Positions 30,612-39,583 of a stretch of 64,000 nt of DNA are shown piece by piece. The stretch spans positions 434,001 through 498,000 of the forward strand of contig NZ_BDCR01000004.1 of assembly GCF_001618385.1 (NCBI RefSeq), written 5' to 3'. The notes under the pieces were generated by a model. The model did not search any database. It was not told the origin of the DNA and saw only the letters and a list, made by a program, of their open reading frames with translations. The position numbers and the translations under genes were made by a program. This DNA comes from Paludibacter jiangxiensis (lineage in GTDB: Bacteria > Bacteroidota > Bacteroidia > Bacteroidales > Paludibacteraceae). Numbering within the stretch: the first letter of the stretch is position 1; every line of letters starts with the position of its first letter.

Positions 30612-33500
30612 TCATTTCAGTTCTATCATAAATTCAGTCAGATTTTTCTCGGCACTAATATTCAGTTTTTTACGCAAGCGGTAACGTCCGGCTTCCACGC
30701 CTTTGAGTGAGATATTCATCAGGTTGGCAATATCCTTGGACGATAAATTGAGGCGCAGGTAGGCGCATAAGCGTAAATCGTTGGAGGTAAGCTCCGGATA
30801 ACGTGTATGCAGATTACGAAAGAAGTTCTCATGAATACGGTCGAAATTGGATTGAAAAACGGCCCAATCATCTTCCGACGATAGATTTTCATCAATAATG
30901 TGAACTATTTTATCGTAATACTTTTTCGGATATTGGCTTCCAAGATGTTCTTTCTGAAGCGTCAGTTCTTCTTTAATCCGAACCAGAATATCGTTTTTTT
31001 TGATAATGGACATGGTGGATCCCGCCAGTTCTTTGCTCTTCAGCATCACTTCGGTTTCCAATTTTTCCTTTTCCAGTTTCATGATTTGTTGCTCGCTTTT
31101 CTCTTTTTCCTGACGGCGGAGTTCTATGTGCTTTTGCTCTATTTTATCTCTCTTTTTTTTCTGTTCCGTTTTGATTAACAGGTAAATGGCCCTTATTGCA
31201 ATAACAAGCAGCAGGAAATAAAATATTTTAGCCCACACGCTCAGATAAAACGGAGGTAAAATTTCCAGATCATATGCCAATCTGTCTATCACTTCGCCGG
31301 TAGAAGCAACAACTTCTGCTCTGAAACAATACTTTCCGTATGGTAAACGAACGTATTCCTGCACAACCGAATTTTTAGGATCAGTCCATTTCTTGTCCCA
31401 ACCATCTAATTTGTAACGGAATCGAACATTTTCAATCTTGCTATAATTGGGATAAGCTATCGTAAACTGAATACTATTGAAGGCAAACGGCAAAGCATCC
31501 GGTTCGCTTAAGGCAACTGATTGGACTGCCGAATTGTCAGCACGATAAGCTGTAACGCTTTTCAAACACAATTTGAACGGAATTCCTGATTTGGATCGGT
31601 GTTCGTTCAGGTTGTAGAATGCAAGTCCGTTTTCAAGGCAAATCACGCACTGTGAATCCGAAAACGGGACAATGCTCTGGTTCTTATCGACATTTTCATT
31701 GGGAAAAGAACTGTAATTCACCACGTCCAAAATTCTCACTTTTTCATTTTCCACCTGTACCAAAGCCGCCATATCATCACGGATAAACCAATAGGTATTA
31801 TCGCGGAATGGCTCAATACGGTACGAAGAAGCAAAATTACGCAAGCCCGCGTTCAATGCCCGGAACGGGATGATTTCTTTGGTCAGGTCATTGAATGTAT
31901 AGAATCTTTCTCCATTTGTAAATACCACTCTGTTAGCCACTTTGAACACATTAATTGAAGTATGCGTTTTACCGCTAAGTGAAGTGTAGGTCTTCATCTC
32001 TCTGATATGCCGTAAGTCGCGATCGAGCACAATGCGATACAATCCTTCGTGGAAATGAGCTGCCCAGATGGTTCCCTGATAATCAATTTCCAAATAGCGG
32101 ATCGGATTGATAAAATTGTCTACTACATTGCTAAACACCCATTGTCCTCTGGCATCTTTCCGGTAAATACAAAGTTGCGTGTAAGTGCCCTGCACCAAAA
32201 CTTCCTGTCCGTTGATAACTCCCTGCTTAATACAAACGCCCCCACGAACCGGAGATGCAATGCTGATGCTATTGCCTGTCAAACAATAGGTTTCTTCATT
32301 ATTACAACAAAAGAGCTGATTGCCAAACCGTTTCAAATCCCACACCTGACCTTTGATACGGGAAACAAGCGAAACATTCACATTTTTATCGTCTTCACGC
32401 AAGCTGCCTATTTTTCCGGCATAGAGGCCTTGATTAGTGCCTATATAGATATCCGAGCCATACTTATCAAGTCCGTAAATGGCTCCGATAGAAGGTTGAA
32501 AAGATGTAACATATTTCACCCGGCTACCGGTGCGTACAAAAGCGATTCCCTTATCCAACGCCAGCCACACGTTATTGGCTCTGTCGCAATACATTCCAAG
32601 AATCGTGTTGTTTTGTAAAAAGTTGGTACTGTTTAGTTTCCATAATATTTTACCGGCTTTATTGACAGCCACTACCCCATCCAGAATCGTACCGATAACG
32701 AACACCGAATCGCTGGTAATAATCGCCCTGTTGGCATTGGCTTTTATCAGGAATTCATTAGCCTGACTTTCAAATCTTTTGCATTTACTTCCTTCCAGAA
32801 TAAAAAGTCCGTCGTGAGTCGTTACCAACAACGTTTTTGTGGCATCGTAAGGCAATACGGCCGTTATTGACGATTTCGGACATTCTCCTTCTATCACGGG
32901 ATGAAATTTATTTTTTGCCGGATCGTAGCGGCAAAGACTGCTTCCATCGACATGCGAATATATATTATTGCGATATTGATTAAAAAACAGGAAAGTACCC
33001 GACATCCGATGGCCGGTTATTTGCTTACCATCGAACACAAAAAAGGAAGCAAACGATTGAAAATAGATTTTACCCCGGCACGAGATAATTGTCCATATTT
33101 CATCATTTTGCATTTTGTAATTGCGAAGTTGCTGCGATAAAGAATGGTAACGTAATTCACCTGTAGAAAGCGGCTGAAAATATCCAAACTCTTCAAACGA
33201 ACCCACATAGATACGTCCGTCAGCAGCAGGTAATACGGAGCGAACCACGCGGTTGCCGGGCACCGGAAAAAGTTCCCAGGCGGCTCCGTCGTAACGCAGT
33301 AAACCATTATTGTTGCCGAAATAGAGAAACCCGTGAGCATCCTGTGCCACAGCCCAGTTCTGATTAGCTGCTTTGTATTCCTTTTTGGTAAAATTGGTGA
33401 CTACCGGAGCAAATTCTGCCCCTTCAGCAGAGAGCGGAAGAAAAACAAGAAATAGAAAATAGAGTGCGGTGATTTGTTTGCACAATGGAATATAACGCAT
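30612..33500 (-). CDS. Membrane-spanning one-component regulator (propeller, Y_Y_Y, LuxR-like HTH)
   Basis: 962 residues: signal peptide (ALYFLFLVFLPLSAEGA), a periplasmic region of Reg_prop beta-propeller repeats (~30-690), a Y_Y_Y domain (VRFRYKLDGWDKKWTDPKN), one TM helix near 755-777 (IFYFLLLVIAIRAIYLLI), a long charged coiled coil (~778-840), and a C-terminal HTH at ~902-960 (LTSNDLRLCAYLRLNLSSKD then NISLKGVEAGRYRLRKKL). There is no kinase H-box or receiver, so it should bind DNA directly in response to a periplasmic ligand, unlike hybrid two-component systems. It is divergent from the MFS transporter and flanks the glycan locus, so that locus is its likely target. Confidence 0.85.
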   Translation of the reverse strand: MRYIPLCKQITALYFLFLVFLPLSAEGAEFAPVVTNFTKKEYKAANQNWAVAQDAHGFLYFGNNNGLLRYDGAAWELFPVPGNRVVRSVLPAADGRIYVGSFEEFGYFQPLSTGELRYHSLSQQLRNYKMQNDEIWTIISCRGKIYFQSFASFFVFDGKQITGHRMSGTFLFFNQYRNNIYSHVDGSSLCRYDPAKNKFHPVIEGECPKSSITAVLPYDATKTLLVTTHDGLFILEGSKCKRFESQANEFLIKANANRAIITSDSVFVIGTILDGVVAVNKAGKILWKLNSTNFLQNNTILGMYCDRANNVWLALDKGIAFVRTGSRVKYVTSFQPSIGAIYGLDKYGSDIYIGTNQGLYAGKIGSLREDDKNVNVSLVSRIKGQVWDLKRFGNQLFCCNNEETYCLTGNSISIASPVRGGVCIKQGVINGQEVLVQGTYTQLCIYRKDARGQWVFSNVVDNFINPIRYLEIDYQGTIWAAHFHEGLYRIVLDRDLRHIREMKTYTSLSGKTHTSINVFKVANRVVFTNGERFYTFNDLTKEIIPFRALNAGLRNFASSYRIEPFRDNTYWFIRDDMAALVQVENEKVRILDVVNYSSFPNENVDKNQSIVPFSDSQCVICLENGLAFYNLNEHRSKSGIPFKLCLKSVTAYRADNSAVQSVALSEPDALPFAFNSIQFTIAYPNYSKIENVRFRYKLDGWDKKWTDPKNSVVQEYVRLPYGKYCFRAEVVASTGEVIDRLAYDLEILPPFYLSVWAKIFYFLLLVIAIRAIYLLIKTEQKKKRDKIEQKHIELRRQEKEKSEQQIMKLEKEKLETEVMLKSKELAGSTMSIIKKNDILVRIKEELTLQKEHLGSQYPKKYYDKIVHIIDENLSSEDDWAVFQSNFDRIHENFFRNLHTRYPELTSNDLRLCAYLRLNLSSKDIANLMNISLKGVEAGRYRLRKKLNISAEKNLTEFMIELK

Positions 33501-33571
33501 GGTGATTAAGGTTGAAATATTGCCTGATTTTTTCTTTCGAAACCATTATTGATCAGGACTAAATAACGCTA

Positions 33572-33579
33572 CAAATATA
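33572..33579 (-). promoter_or_regulatory. Candidate -7 box for the membrane regulator
   Basis: Minus-strand TATATTTG fits TAnnTTTG, 72 bases upstream of the regulator ATG; no strong -33 element. Confidence 0.42.
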
Positions 33580-33669
33580 AATCATTTTGGTAATTTGGAA
33601 CTATCCGGTTCTAAATTAAAAAAACGCTAATTATATTCTTATTCAATAACACTCTGTTCATAAGACGAG

Positions 33670-33677
33670 TAACTTTG
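33670..33677 (+). promoter_or_regulatory. Candidate -7 box for the MFS transporter
   Basis: TAACTTTG fits TAnnTTTG, 27 bases before the ATG, the usual distance for a short leader. The -33 region lacks TTG. Confidence 0.45.
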
Positions 33678-33703
33678 CAAACTCAGATTAAGAAGCAAAA
33701 AAG

Positions 33704-34879
33704 ATGTATAAAACATTATGGAACAGGGACTTCATTTTATTGACCATGTCGAATTTCCTGTTGTGTATTACCTATTATTCGCTCATTTCCACCCTTCCGG
33801 TTTATTTAGCCGACAGTCTTCATGCCGACAAAAGTGCAATCGGGCTTGTGCTGGCTGCCTATACCATCGCTTCGGTGACGGTTCGTCCGGTGTCTGGCTT
33901 TGCCCTTGATAAATTCGGAAGAAAGATGATACTCGTCAGTGCATTAACACTCTATTCAGCACTGTTTATCGGCTACATGTTTGCTCTTTCTATTGCATTG
34001 ATCACGGTACTCCGCTTCATGCAAGGACTTGGCTGGGGCATTTCCACCATCTCCGGGTCAACCGTCGCCGTTGACATTATTCCTAATGAAAAAAGAGGCG
34101 AAGGTATCGGCTTTTATACGCTCTCCACCACCCTAGGCATGTCCGTAGGACCTGTAATCGGATTGTTGCTGGTACATCATGGAAGCTACCTGCTTATGTT
34201 TGCCGGAATGCTTGTCATATCCATTATCGCCATTGTTTGTGCCGGCATTGTCAAAGTGCCCCGAAACATTCCTCATGCGACCAATATGGGCTTCAATCTG
34301 CATAATCTCTTCGAACCAAAGGCTGTATTGCCTTCGATTAATCTGTTGATAATAATGACTGCGTACGGAGGTTTATTATCGTTTGTCGCTCTTTACGGAA
34401 AGGAAGTCGGCGTACATGACACCTCCCTGTTTTTTCTGGTTTTTGCTGCAGGAATAGCCATTTCGCGAATCACAGTAGGCAAAACTTTTGACAAAAACGG
34501 ACCTGCTGTTATTCTCACCTTTTGTCTTATACTTGATATTCTGGGATTTACCGTGCTGGCTTTATTGAAAAATCCGTTCGGATATTTCATATCGGCCATT
34601 CTGATCGGCTTTGGCAACGGAGTCGTTTTTCCGGTTTTTCAAACAATGGTGAACAATGTGGCAGAACCGGCTCACCGTGGAGCCGCCAACTCTACGCTCT
34701 ACACGGCACTCGACCTCGGAATGGGTGCCGGTATGATCCTGATCGGGTTCATATCCGAGCACACATCCTTGTCGCTTGCTTTCATTTGTTGCGCCGTAAT
34801 TTGCCTTGCTGGCCTTGCTCTATTCCGCTTCAGGGTATTGAGCGATTATCTGTCGAAAACACTACAAACCAAGCATTAA
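33704..34879 (+). CDS. MFS transporter, 12-TM type
   Basis: A 391-residue inner-membrane major-facilitator protein with alternating hydrophobic helices over its whole length. The cytoplasmic loop 2-3 signature is GFALDKFGRKMILVSA (the DxxGRR-like motif), and FMQGLGWGISTISGSTVAVD and IIPNEKRGEGIGFYTLSTTL follow, a pattern shared with sugar and drug efflux carriers. Its position next to a glycan-sensing regulator and tail-to-tail with a GH144-type gene suggests uptake of the released sugar, which is inference only. The stop codon overlaps that of the convergent enzyme gene by four bases, so no terminator separates them. Confidence 0.88.
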   Translation: MYKTLWNRDFILLTMSNFLLCITYYSLISTLPVYLADSLHADKSAIGLVLAAYTIASVTVRPVSGFALDKFGRKMILVSALTLYSALFIGYMFALSIALITVLRFMQGLGWGISTISGSTVAVDIIPNEKRGEGIGFYTLSTTLGMSVGPVIGLLLVHHGSYLLMFAGMLVISIIAIVCAGIVKVPRNIPHATNMGFNLHNLFEPKAVLPSINLLIIMTAYGGLLSFVALYGKEVGVHDTSLFFLVFAAGIAISRITVGKTFDKNGPAVILTFCLILDILGFTVLALLKNPFGYFISAILIGFGNGVVFPVFQTMVNNVAEPAHRGAANSTLYTALDLGMGAGMILIGFISEHTSLSLAFICCAVICLAGLALFRFRVLSDYLSKTLQTKH

Positions 34880-36522
34880 TAAGTAAAGCCCAGCTTTGTC
34901 AACCCTTGCTGAATATCACTGTTTTGCATAAACAGATGCCAAAGCAATTGCGTACGATAATTTTCTATCATCACCACAATCGGTCCTTCGTCGATTGCCA
35001 GATATGAGTTGGAGAACCAAGGTGTATTGAGAGAGAATGCATCGTAAAAGCCGTAATTGCTCCAGAGTTTGTCTCCTAGCATATAATAGAAAAAACGTGC
35101 AGCACGAAGGCTTTCGTTAGGCGTGTAAGGCATGGACGAAAGGGCCGCCGTTGGTGCAATCACACCTAAGTCATTGATAGGCGAACTTGCCGAATATCCG
35201 TTCGGAATATCGCTTGCTGTCAATCCCCAAGAGTCGGCACTATAGCCGTAATAGCCTCCCGGATTTCGAATGCAGTACATATTATTAATCTTGGCATGAG
35301 CCGTGTTTTGTTGCCAATAAGAGGCATATTGGTCTCTCAGGTTACGCGGATCGAGCCCTAAAAAAGAGTAATGCGTAAAGAATAACGGTCCTCCGTAATC
35401 GCTTCCCAAGGGTAAAATTGTCCCTTCAAACGTCTTACCATTCGTTATTCCGCCATTTTTAGCCCAGCCATTGGTATAAACCTCTTTGGGTATTGAATGA
35501 GTTGGAGAAGCAGCCGCCAGTATATACACAATCAAAGCCTCATTATAGCCTGCTATAGGCATATTCATTGCCCAGCCGTAATCGGGCGACCAATGCCAGT
35601 AAAGGACGTTCTGTCCGTTTTGGCGATACCAATCCCATTCCACATTCTGCCACAATTTTTGAATAGTATCGCACATTGCCTGTTCGCTTGAATTCCCGTT
35701 TTTGAAATACTCACGAACGGACAACAATCCCTGCATCATAAAGGCTGTTTCAACCAAGTCTCCTCCATCATCTTTTGTGCTGAACGGGATAACCTTTCCT
35801 GTTGTTCCGTTCATCCAATGCGGAAACGCGCCATGGAATTTATCGGCCTGTGTATTGAGAAAATTAACCACTTTATTGATGCGCGAAAAACCATCTGAAC
35901 GTGTAAGAAAACCTCTCTCGATACCCACTAGCATTGCCATTAGTCCGAAGCCGGAACCGCCAGTAGTAACAGTCTCGCCCGAACCAAGCCGCTCACGAGC
36001 CATACCCGAAACCGGATGAGCATAGTCGGTAAAATAACTCAAGGTTTTCTGCTGTATTAATGTCAGCAGATCATTATCCGAAAGAGTTGGGAATTTGGCA
36101 GTGCTATCGATGGCGGTCATATATTGCGACGAGAAACCGGTCACAATTTTCCCTCCAAGATTAACTCCGGTATTTATTGAAAATGTAAACGAAGTCAATG
36201 GCGCTACCGAAGCAGTAGAGGTCAAAACAATAGTCTGTTTATTATCGCCTTGCGTAGCCTTGTAGTTTGAACCGATTGTACCTCCGAACGACAAGCCGGA
36301 GGTAACGATAGAGCTGGGATCGACTGTATTATTGAAAACGATCTTTGCGACCTGAACACCACCTGCAACGCCATGAAAATTTCCATTATTAGTTAATGAA
36401 GAGCCGTTGATCTGTACGCTGACAACAGACAATGAAGTAACATCCGGCACAACCGGTTCGTTATTTTTGCCACATGAAGCAACAATAATGATAATAGCTA
36501 ATAAAAAACTCAATTTTCTCAT
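34876..36522 (-). CDS. GH144-type (glycoamylase-like, PF10091) lipoprotein with N-terminal Ig-like domain
   Basis: 548 residues from ATG 36522, a lipoprotein (MRKLSFLLAIIIIVASC); an ATG four codons earlier is possible. After a bacterial Ig-like domain (~30-140) comes the glycoamylase-like (alpha/alpha)6 barrel: DYAHPVSGMARERLGSGETV, TTGGSGFGLMAMLVG, KDDGGDLVETAFMMQGLLSV, WHWSPDYGWAMNMPIAGYNE, GGPLFFTHYSFLGLDPR, ADSWGLTASD and AIDEGPIVVMIENYRTQLLW. Characterised GH144 members are endo-beta-1,2-glucanases. It shares almost every motif with the 44164-45726 protein, so the two are paralogues; only this one carries a lipobox and Ig domain, suggesting the surface copy. It is the last gene of the locus. 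Confidence 0.88.
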   Translation of the reverse strand: MRKLSFLLAIIIIVASCGKNNEPVVPDVTSLSVVSVQINGSSLTNNGNFHGVAGGVQVAKIVFNNTVDPSSIVTSGLSFGGTIGSNYKATQGDNKQTIVLTSTASVAPLTSFTFSINTGVNLGGKIVTGFSSQYMTAIDSTAKFPTLSDNDLLTLIQQKTLSYFTDYAHPVSGMARERLGSGETVTTGGSGFGLMAMLVGIERGFLTRSDGFSRINKVVNFLNTQADKFHGAFPHWMNGTTGKVIPFSTKDDGGDLVETAFMMQGLLSVREYFKNGNSSEQAMCDTIQKLWQNVEWDWYRQNGQNVLYWHWSPDYGWAMNMPIAGYNEALIVYILAAASPTHSIPKEVYTNGWAKNGGITNGKTFEGTILPLGSDYGGPLFFTHYSFLGLDPRNLRDQYASYWQQNTAHAKINNMYCIRNPGGYYGYSADSWGLTASDIPNGYSASSPINDLGVIAPTAALSSMPYTPNESLRAARFFYYMLGDKLWSNYGFYDAFSLNTPWFSNSYLAIDEGPIVVMIENYRTQLLWHLFMQNSDIQQGLTKLGFTY

Positions 36523-36524
36523 AT

Positions 36525-38624
36525 TCACTGGCATTTAACCGGTTTTGACAACAGTGATACCCCACTCTCGCCTAATGCTTCAATAGCAAACCAATAATTG
36601 GTGTCCTTATCCAGACCTCTCATGTCGTATGTAGTTGCATCATACACTGTAATGCAGTTGTAAAGCTGATCCGGAGCTATTCCGAAGCGAATATTGTAAC
36701 CGTAGGCTCCGGCTACAGCTTGCCACTTTATCGTTGCATTGCGGGTATCTTTCTTGTCTCTTACGGTTACAAATTTACTAACTACTGCAGGTGTTTGTCC
36801 TTCCGATTTGCCGAATACCCGGAAATCCATCAACGCAAAATTACCGCTTGCCGAATGGACGTTTTCAATTTTCAGGTAACGTGTTGCCAGGGGTTGCTTC
36901 AGTTCCACATAGTCGTGAGGAACGTCGAGATCGTTATTGCTTTTATCTACCGTCAATTGCCAATTTTTGCCATCGGGCGAGGCGAAAATTTTGTACTGAT
37001 GATACACATCCATTGCTTTACCACATTGGTTTGCTTTGTGTTCATAATAATTGACCTGAATGGCGTTAACCTGTTTTTCAGCGCCTAAATCCATTACAAA
37101 CCACTCTCCGGGATTGCCGGTAGCGGCAGCCCAATACGTCCTCATGTTTTCATCAGCCGCATTTTCGGGCTGGTAGATGCTGTCGGATGATGAAGCCCAC
37201 ACCTTTTTGTGCAACGACAGCAACATCCAGCCGGTAAAGTTGCCTTTAGCATGATCTTCGGAAGCACGCGGAATCGTGGTGGGATAATCGCCGAACGCAG
37301 TATTGGCAAACAAAGTACCCTCCTTATCAAATCCTGCCGGATAGAGTCCGATACGACGTTCAAACGTTTCTCTGAGCGACAACATACAGGTGGCTATGTG
37401 CCAGTAGTTTCCGTAATTATCTTTGAATGTTCCGCCATGTCCGGCCCCCAACACAAAACCTCCGGGTTTGTATGAAAACGGATTGTGTCGTTGATAAACG
37501 AATGGTCCTAACGGCTTGTCCGACACGTAAACGCCATCGGCATACACTTTGAATTCGGTACCGGGAGCTCCATACTGAAGATAATATTTCCCATCGTGCT
37601 TCGTCATGAACGAACCTTCAACAAAGGGTTTAAGTGTTACAGAATCATCATTGTTCATTCCGAAGCGCTCCCATCCGTGAAGCTCGGGATGCAACAGAAT
37701 CAAATCATGGATAACGCTTTTGGGACGAAAGGATGCACGATCGTATTCAACGCCTTTAGTCGGGAATTCGTTGCTGGAACCATAATAAAGATACAGACGT
37801 CCATCATCGTCGAGAAAAAGATCTGGATCCCAGTGAGGCAGCAGAGCCGTTTCTGCCAGATGTTTCCATCGACCGTCGTCAGGGTGAGTTGTGTACCAAA
37901 CCGGCAACTCTTTATACGTAGAGCCGAGCATTACCAATGTATCGCCAAACACTTCTACTGCGGGAGCGCACGGATCGTCATCGTTGGGTTTACGCTGAAA
38001 ACCGGCGAAAACGTATTTCCATTTTGTCAAATCATCCGAAACGTAATAACCGGATTGATTGGTCGAAAAAAGGTAATATTTTCCTTTATACGGCACAATC
38101 ATCGGATCGGCGGTAGATCTGCACGAAATGCCTTTGTTGTTGCTATGGTTGAAATATTCAAAGTTATAGTCAATATTTACCGGGTTGCAATAAGTTTTCG
38201 GACGATCATTGTCCGGATCGAACCAGGGAGTTGCCTGTGATTGTTGACGCGTGATAGAATGATTCTGGTGATCGGGAAACATACGCAAGTTAATCGTAGT
38301 GAGGATTGGTGAGATGGGAGTCTCGGTAAATTTCATGCCGGGAAAATAGCAAACCAATGACTTGTCGTCCGGGCTGACCGTCATTGTAAAACGGCCTTGG
38401 CCATCACTTGAAGCGGAAACCACCCCGTGTTTCACCATAAGTTGAGCTCCGGGCAATGGAGCGCCTGTGCTGTCTGTAACGATACCTTTTATTTGATATG
38501 TCATTACAACGGGTATGTTATACTCGGTTATCTGCCCTTTTATGGTTTTGGTTTGAGAATTTGACATAACAAACCCACAAAAAAAGAGCAGGATAAAATT
38601 CGAAAAACGGACTGTGTTATTCAT
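36525..38624 (-). CDS. GH43-like five-bladed propeller with carboxypeptidase-like, F5/8-C and FN3-like domains
   Basis: 699 residues with signal peptide (FSNFILLFFCGFVMSNSQ). Order: a carboxypeptidase-regulatory-like domain (YQIKGIVTDSTGAPLPGAQL, ~45-110), a GH43-type propeller (~140-470) with ADPMIVPYKGKYYLFSTNQS (catalytic-base-type Asp), HWDPDLFLDDDGRLYLYYG and VEGSFMTKHDGKYYLQYG (acid-type Glu), then an F5/8 type C domain (~475-600; AADENMRTYWAAATGNPGEW) and an FN3-like end (ATIKWQAVAGAYGYNIRFG). GH43 enzymes usually act on arabinose- or xylose-containing glycans; a beta-glucan-related or other specificity is equally open here. It has the three acidic positions, so it may be active. It comes after a terminator hairpin and is translationally close to the next gene. 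Confidence 0.82.
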   Translation of the reverse strand: MNNTVRFSNFILLFFCGFVMSNSQTKTIKGQITEYNIPVVMTYQIKGIVTDSTGAPLPGAQLMVKHGVVSASSDGQGRFTMTVSPDDKSLVCYFPGMKFTETPISPILTTINLRMFPDHQNHSITRQQSQATPWFDPDNDRPKTYCNPVNIDYNFEYFNHSNNKGISCRSTADPMIVPYKGKYYLFSTNQSGYYVSDDLTKWKYVFAGFQRKPNDDDPCAPAVEVFGDTLVMLGSTYKELPVWYTTHPDDGRWKHLAETALLPHWDPDLFLDDDGRLYLYYGSSNEFPTKGVEYDRASFRPKSVIHDLILLHPELHGWERFGMNNDDSVTLKPFVEGSFMTKHDGKYYLQYGAPGTEFKVYADGVYVSDKPLGPFVYQRHNPFSYKPGGFVLGAGHGGTFKDNYGNYWHIATCMLSLRETFERRIGLYPAGFDKEGTLFANTAFGDYPTTIPRASEDHAKGNFTGWMLLSLHKKVWASSSDSIYQPENAADENMRTYWAAATGNPGEWFVMDLGAEKQVNAIQVNYYEHKANQCGKAMDVYHQYKIFASPDGKNWQLTVDKSNNDLDVPHDYVELKQPLATRYLKIENVHSASGNFALMDFRVFGKSEGQTPAVVSKFVTVRDKKDTRNATIKWQAVAGAYGYNIRFGIAPDQLYNCITVYDATTYDMRGLDKDTNYWFAIEALGESGVSLLSKPVKCQ

Positions 38625-38635
38625 AAAAAAGATAA

Positions 38636-38666
38636 GAAAAGGGTTGCGAATACCACAACCCTTTTC
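38636..38666 (-). terminator. Hairpin terminator between the LamG and GH43-like genes
   Basis: An 11-bp perfect stem (38636-38646 GAAAAGGGTTG with 38656-38666) with a 9-base loop, followed on the minus strand by TTATCTTTTTT. It sits 25 bases past the LamG stop and would reduce read-through into the GH43-like and second GH144-type genes. Confidence 0.75.
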
Positions 38667-38690
38667 CGTTTTTAATAATCAGAGATGAAC

Positions 38691-39554
38691 TTATCGTTTA
38701 GCTGTAAACAAACTTTGAACTTCTGCTGCTGTTAAAGCTGTTCCATAAAATCTGAACTGATCGAGAGCTCCTTTCCAGGTAGAAGCCAGCCAGTTGTCAG
38801 ATACATCACTGGCATCGCCCTGCGGACCGCAACCGATACGTACCGATGCAATGACAGAATTTACTAATCCTATTGCTCCGTGACCTGTCCATACTTTTGT
38901 GCCCTGAGAGACCCCATCTTTGTAAAATGTCAAGCCTGAAGTAGCCTGGTCATATACAAATGCGCAGTGGTGCCATGCATTGTCCATTAATCCCGGAATA
39001 CTACCAGATCCTTCCCAGGTCAGCCATGTGTCAGCAACACTTGCACCGCCACTTAAGCCGGATGCTGCCACCAATTTTACCGCACAGGCAGTATTATCAC
39101 CTTCAAACAAGAGGAAAAAGTTACTACTCGACCAATGATAGTTGGAGACAGCGACAAAACTAAACGGATATTCAGGTCCATTGGTCAAGGCATTATTATG
39201 AGTTTGCCCGTTATGTTTTTCCCAAAATGAGATGGTGAAACTTTTTGCTGTGGTTGCAAAATCGTTGGGTTTTGCATACGAAACAAATTTACCCACTCCA
39301 CCCTGAATGGCTTTGCCTTTGATTCCATCAACAGATGAAGTTGTATTGGCACTGGCAAAATTTGCCCGAATGCTGTCTACTGCATTCATCAATACATCAG
39401 AAGTCGTACCGTCAAATGCAACGTAGAATTTCAGAGGACCACCTGCCGGATTGCTGTCTTTAGGATAGTCTCCCAAAGTGGGATGATTCAAATCCTGACA
39501 GCTGCTAAAAGCCAAAACAGTAACAGCCAATATGCTATATATAATATTTTTCAT
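38691..39554 (-). CDS. LamG/concanavalin-like lipoprotein at the SusE/F position
   Basis: 287 residues, lipobox in ILAVTVLAFSSCQDLNHP (Cys19). Residues ~45-280 are a LamG/ConA-like jelly roll: FYVAFDGTTSDVLMNAVDS, IKGKAIQGG, KSFTISFWEKHNG, WHHCAFVYDQATSGLTFYKD and LDQFRFYGTALTAAEVQSLF, the typical LamG end. It follows SusD by 29 bases, the place of surface glycan-binding proteins, so it probably holds polysaccharide at the cell surface. There are no catalytic acidic residues in the usual GH16 pattern (ExDxxE), so it is likely a binding protein rather than an enzyme. Confidence 0.82.
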   Translation of the reverse strand: MKNIIYSILAVTVLAFSSCQDLNHPTLGDYPKDSNPAGGPLKFYVAFDGTTSDVLMNAVDSIRANFASANTTSSVDGIKGKAIQGGVGKFVSYAKPNDFATTAKSFTISFWEKHNGQTHNNALTNGPEYPFSFVAVSNYHWSSSNFFLLFEGDNTACAVKLVAASGLSGGASVADTWLTWEGSGSIPGLMDNAWHHCAFVYDQATSGLTFYKDGVSQGTKVWTGHGAIGLVNSVIASVRIGCGPQGDASDVSDNWLASTWKGALDQFRFYGTALTAAEVQSLFTAKR

Positions 39555-39583
39555 ATTTCTAATATTTAATAGTTAACCATAAA

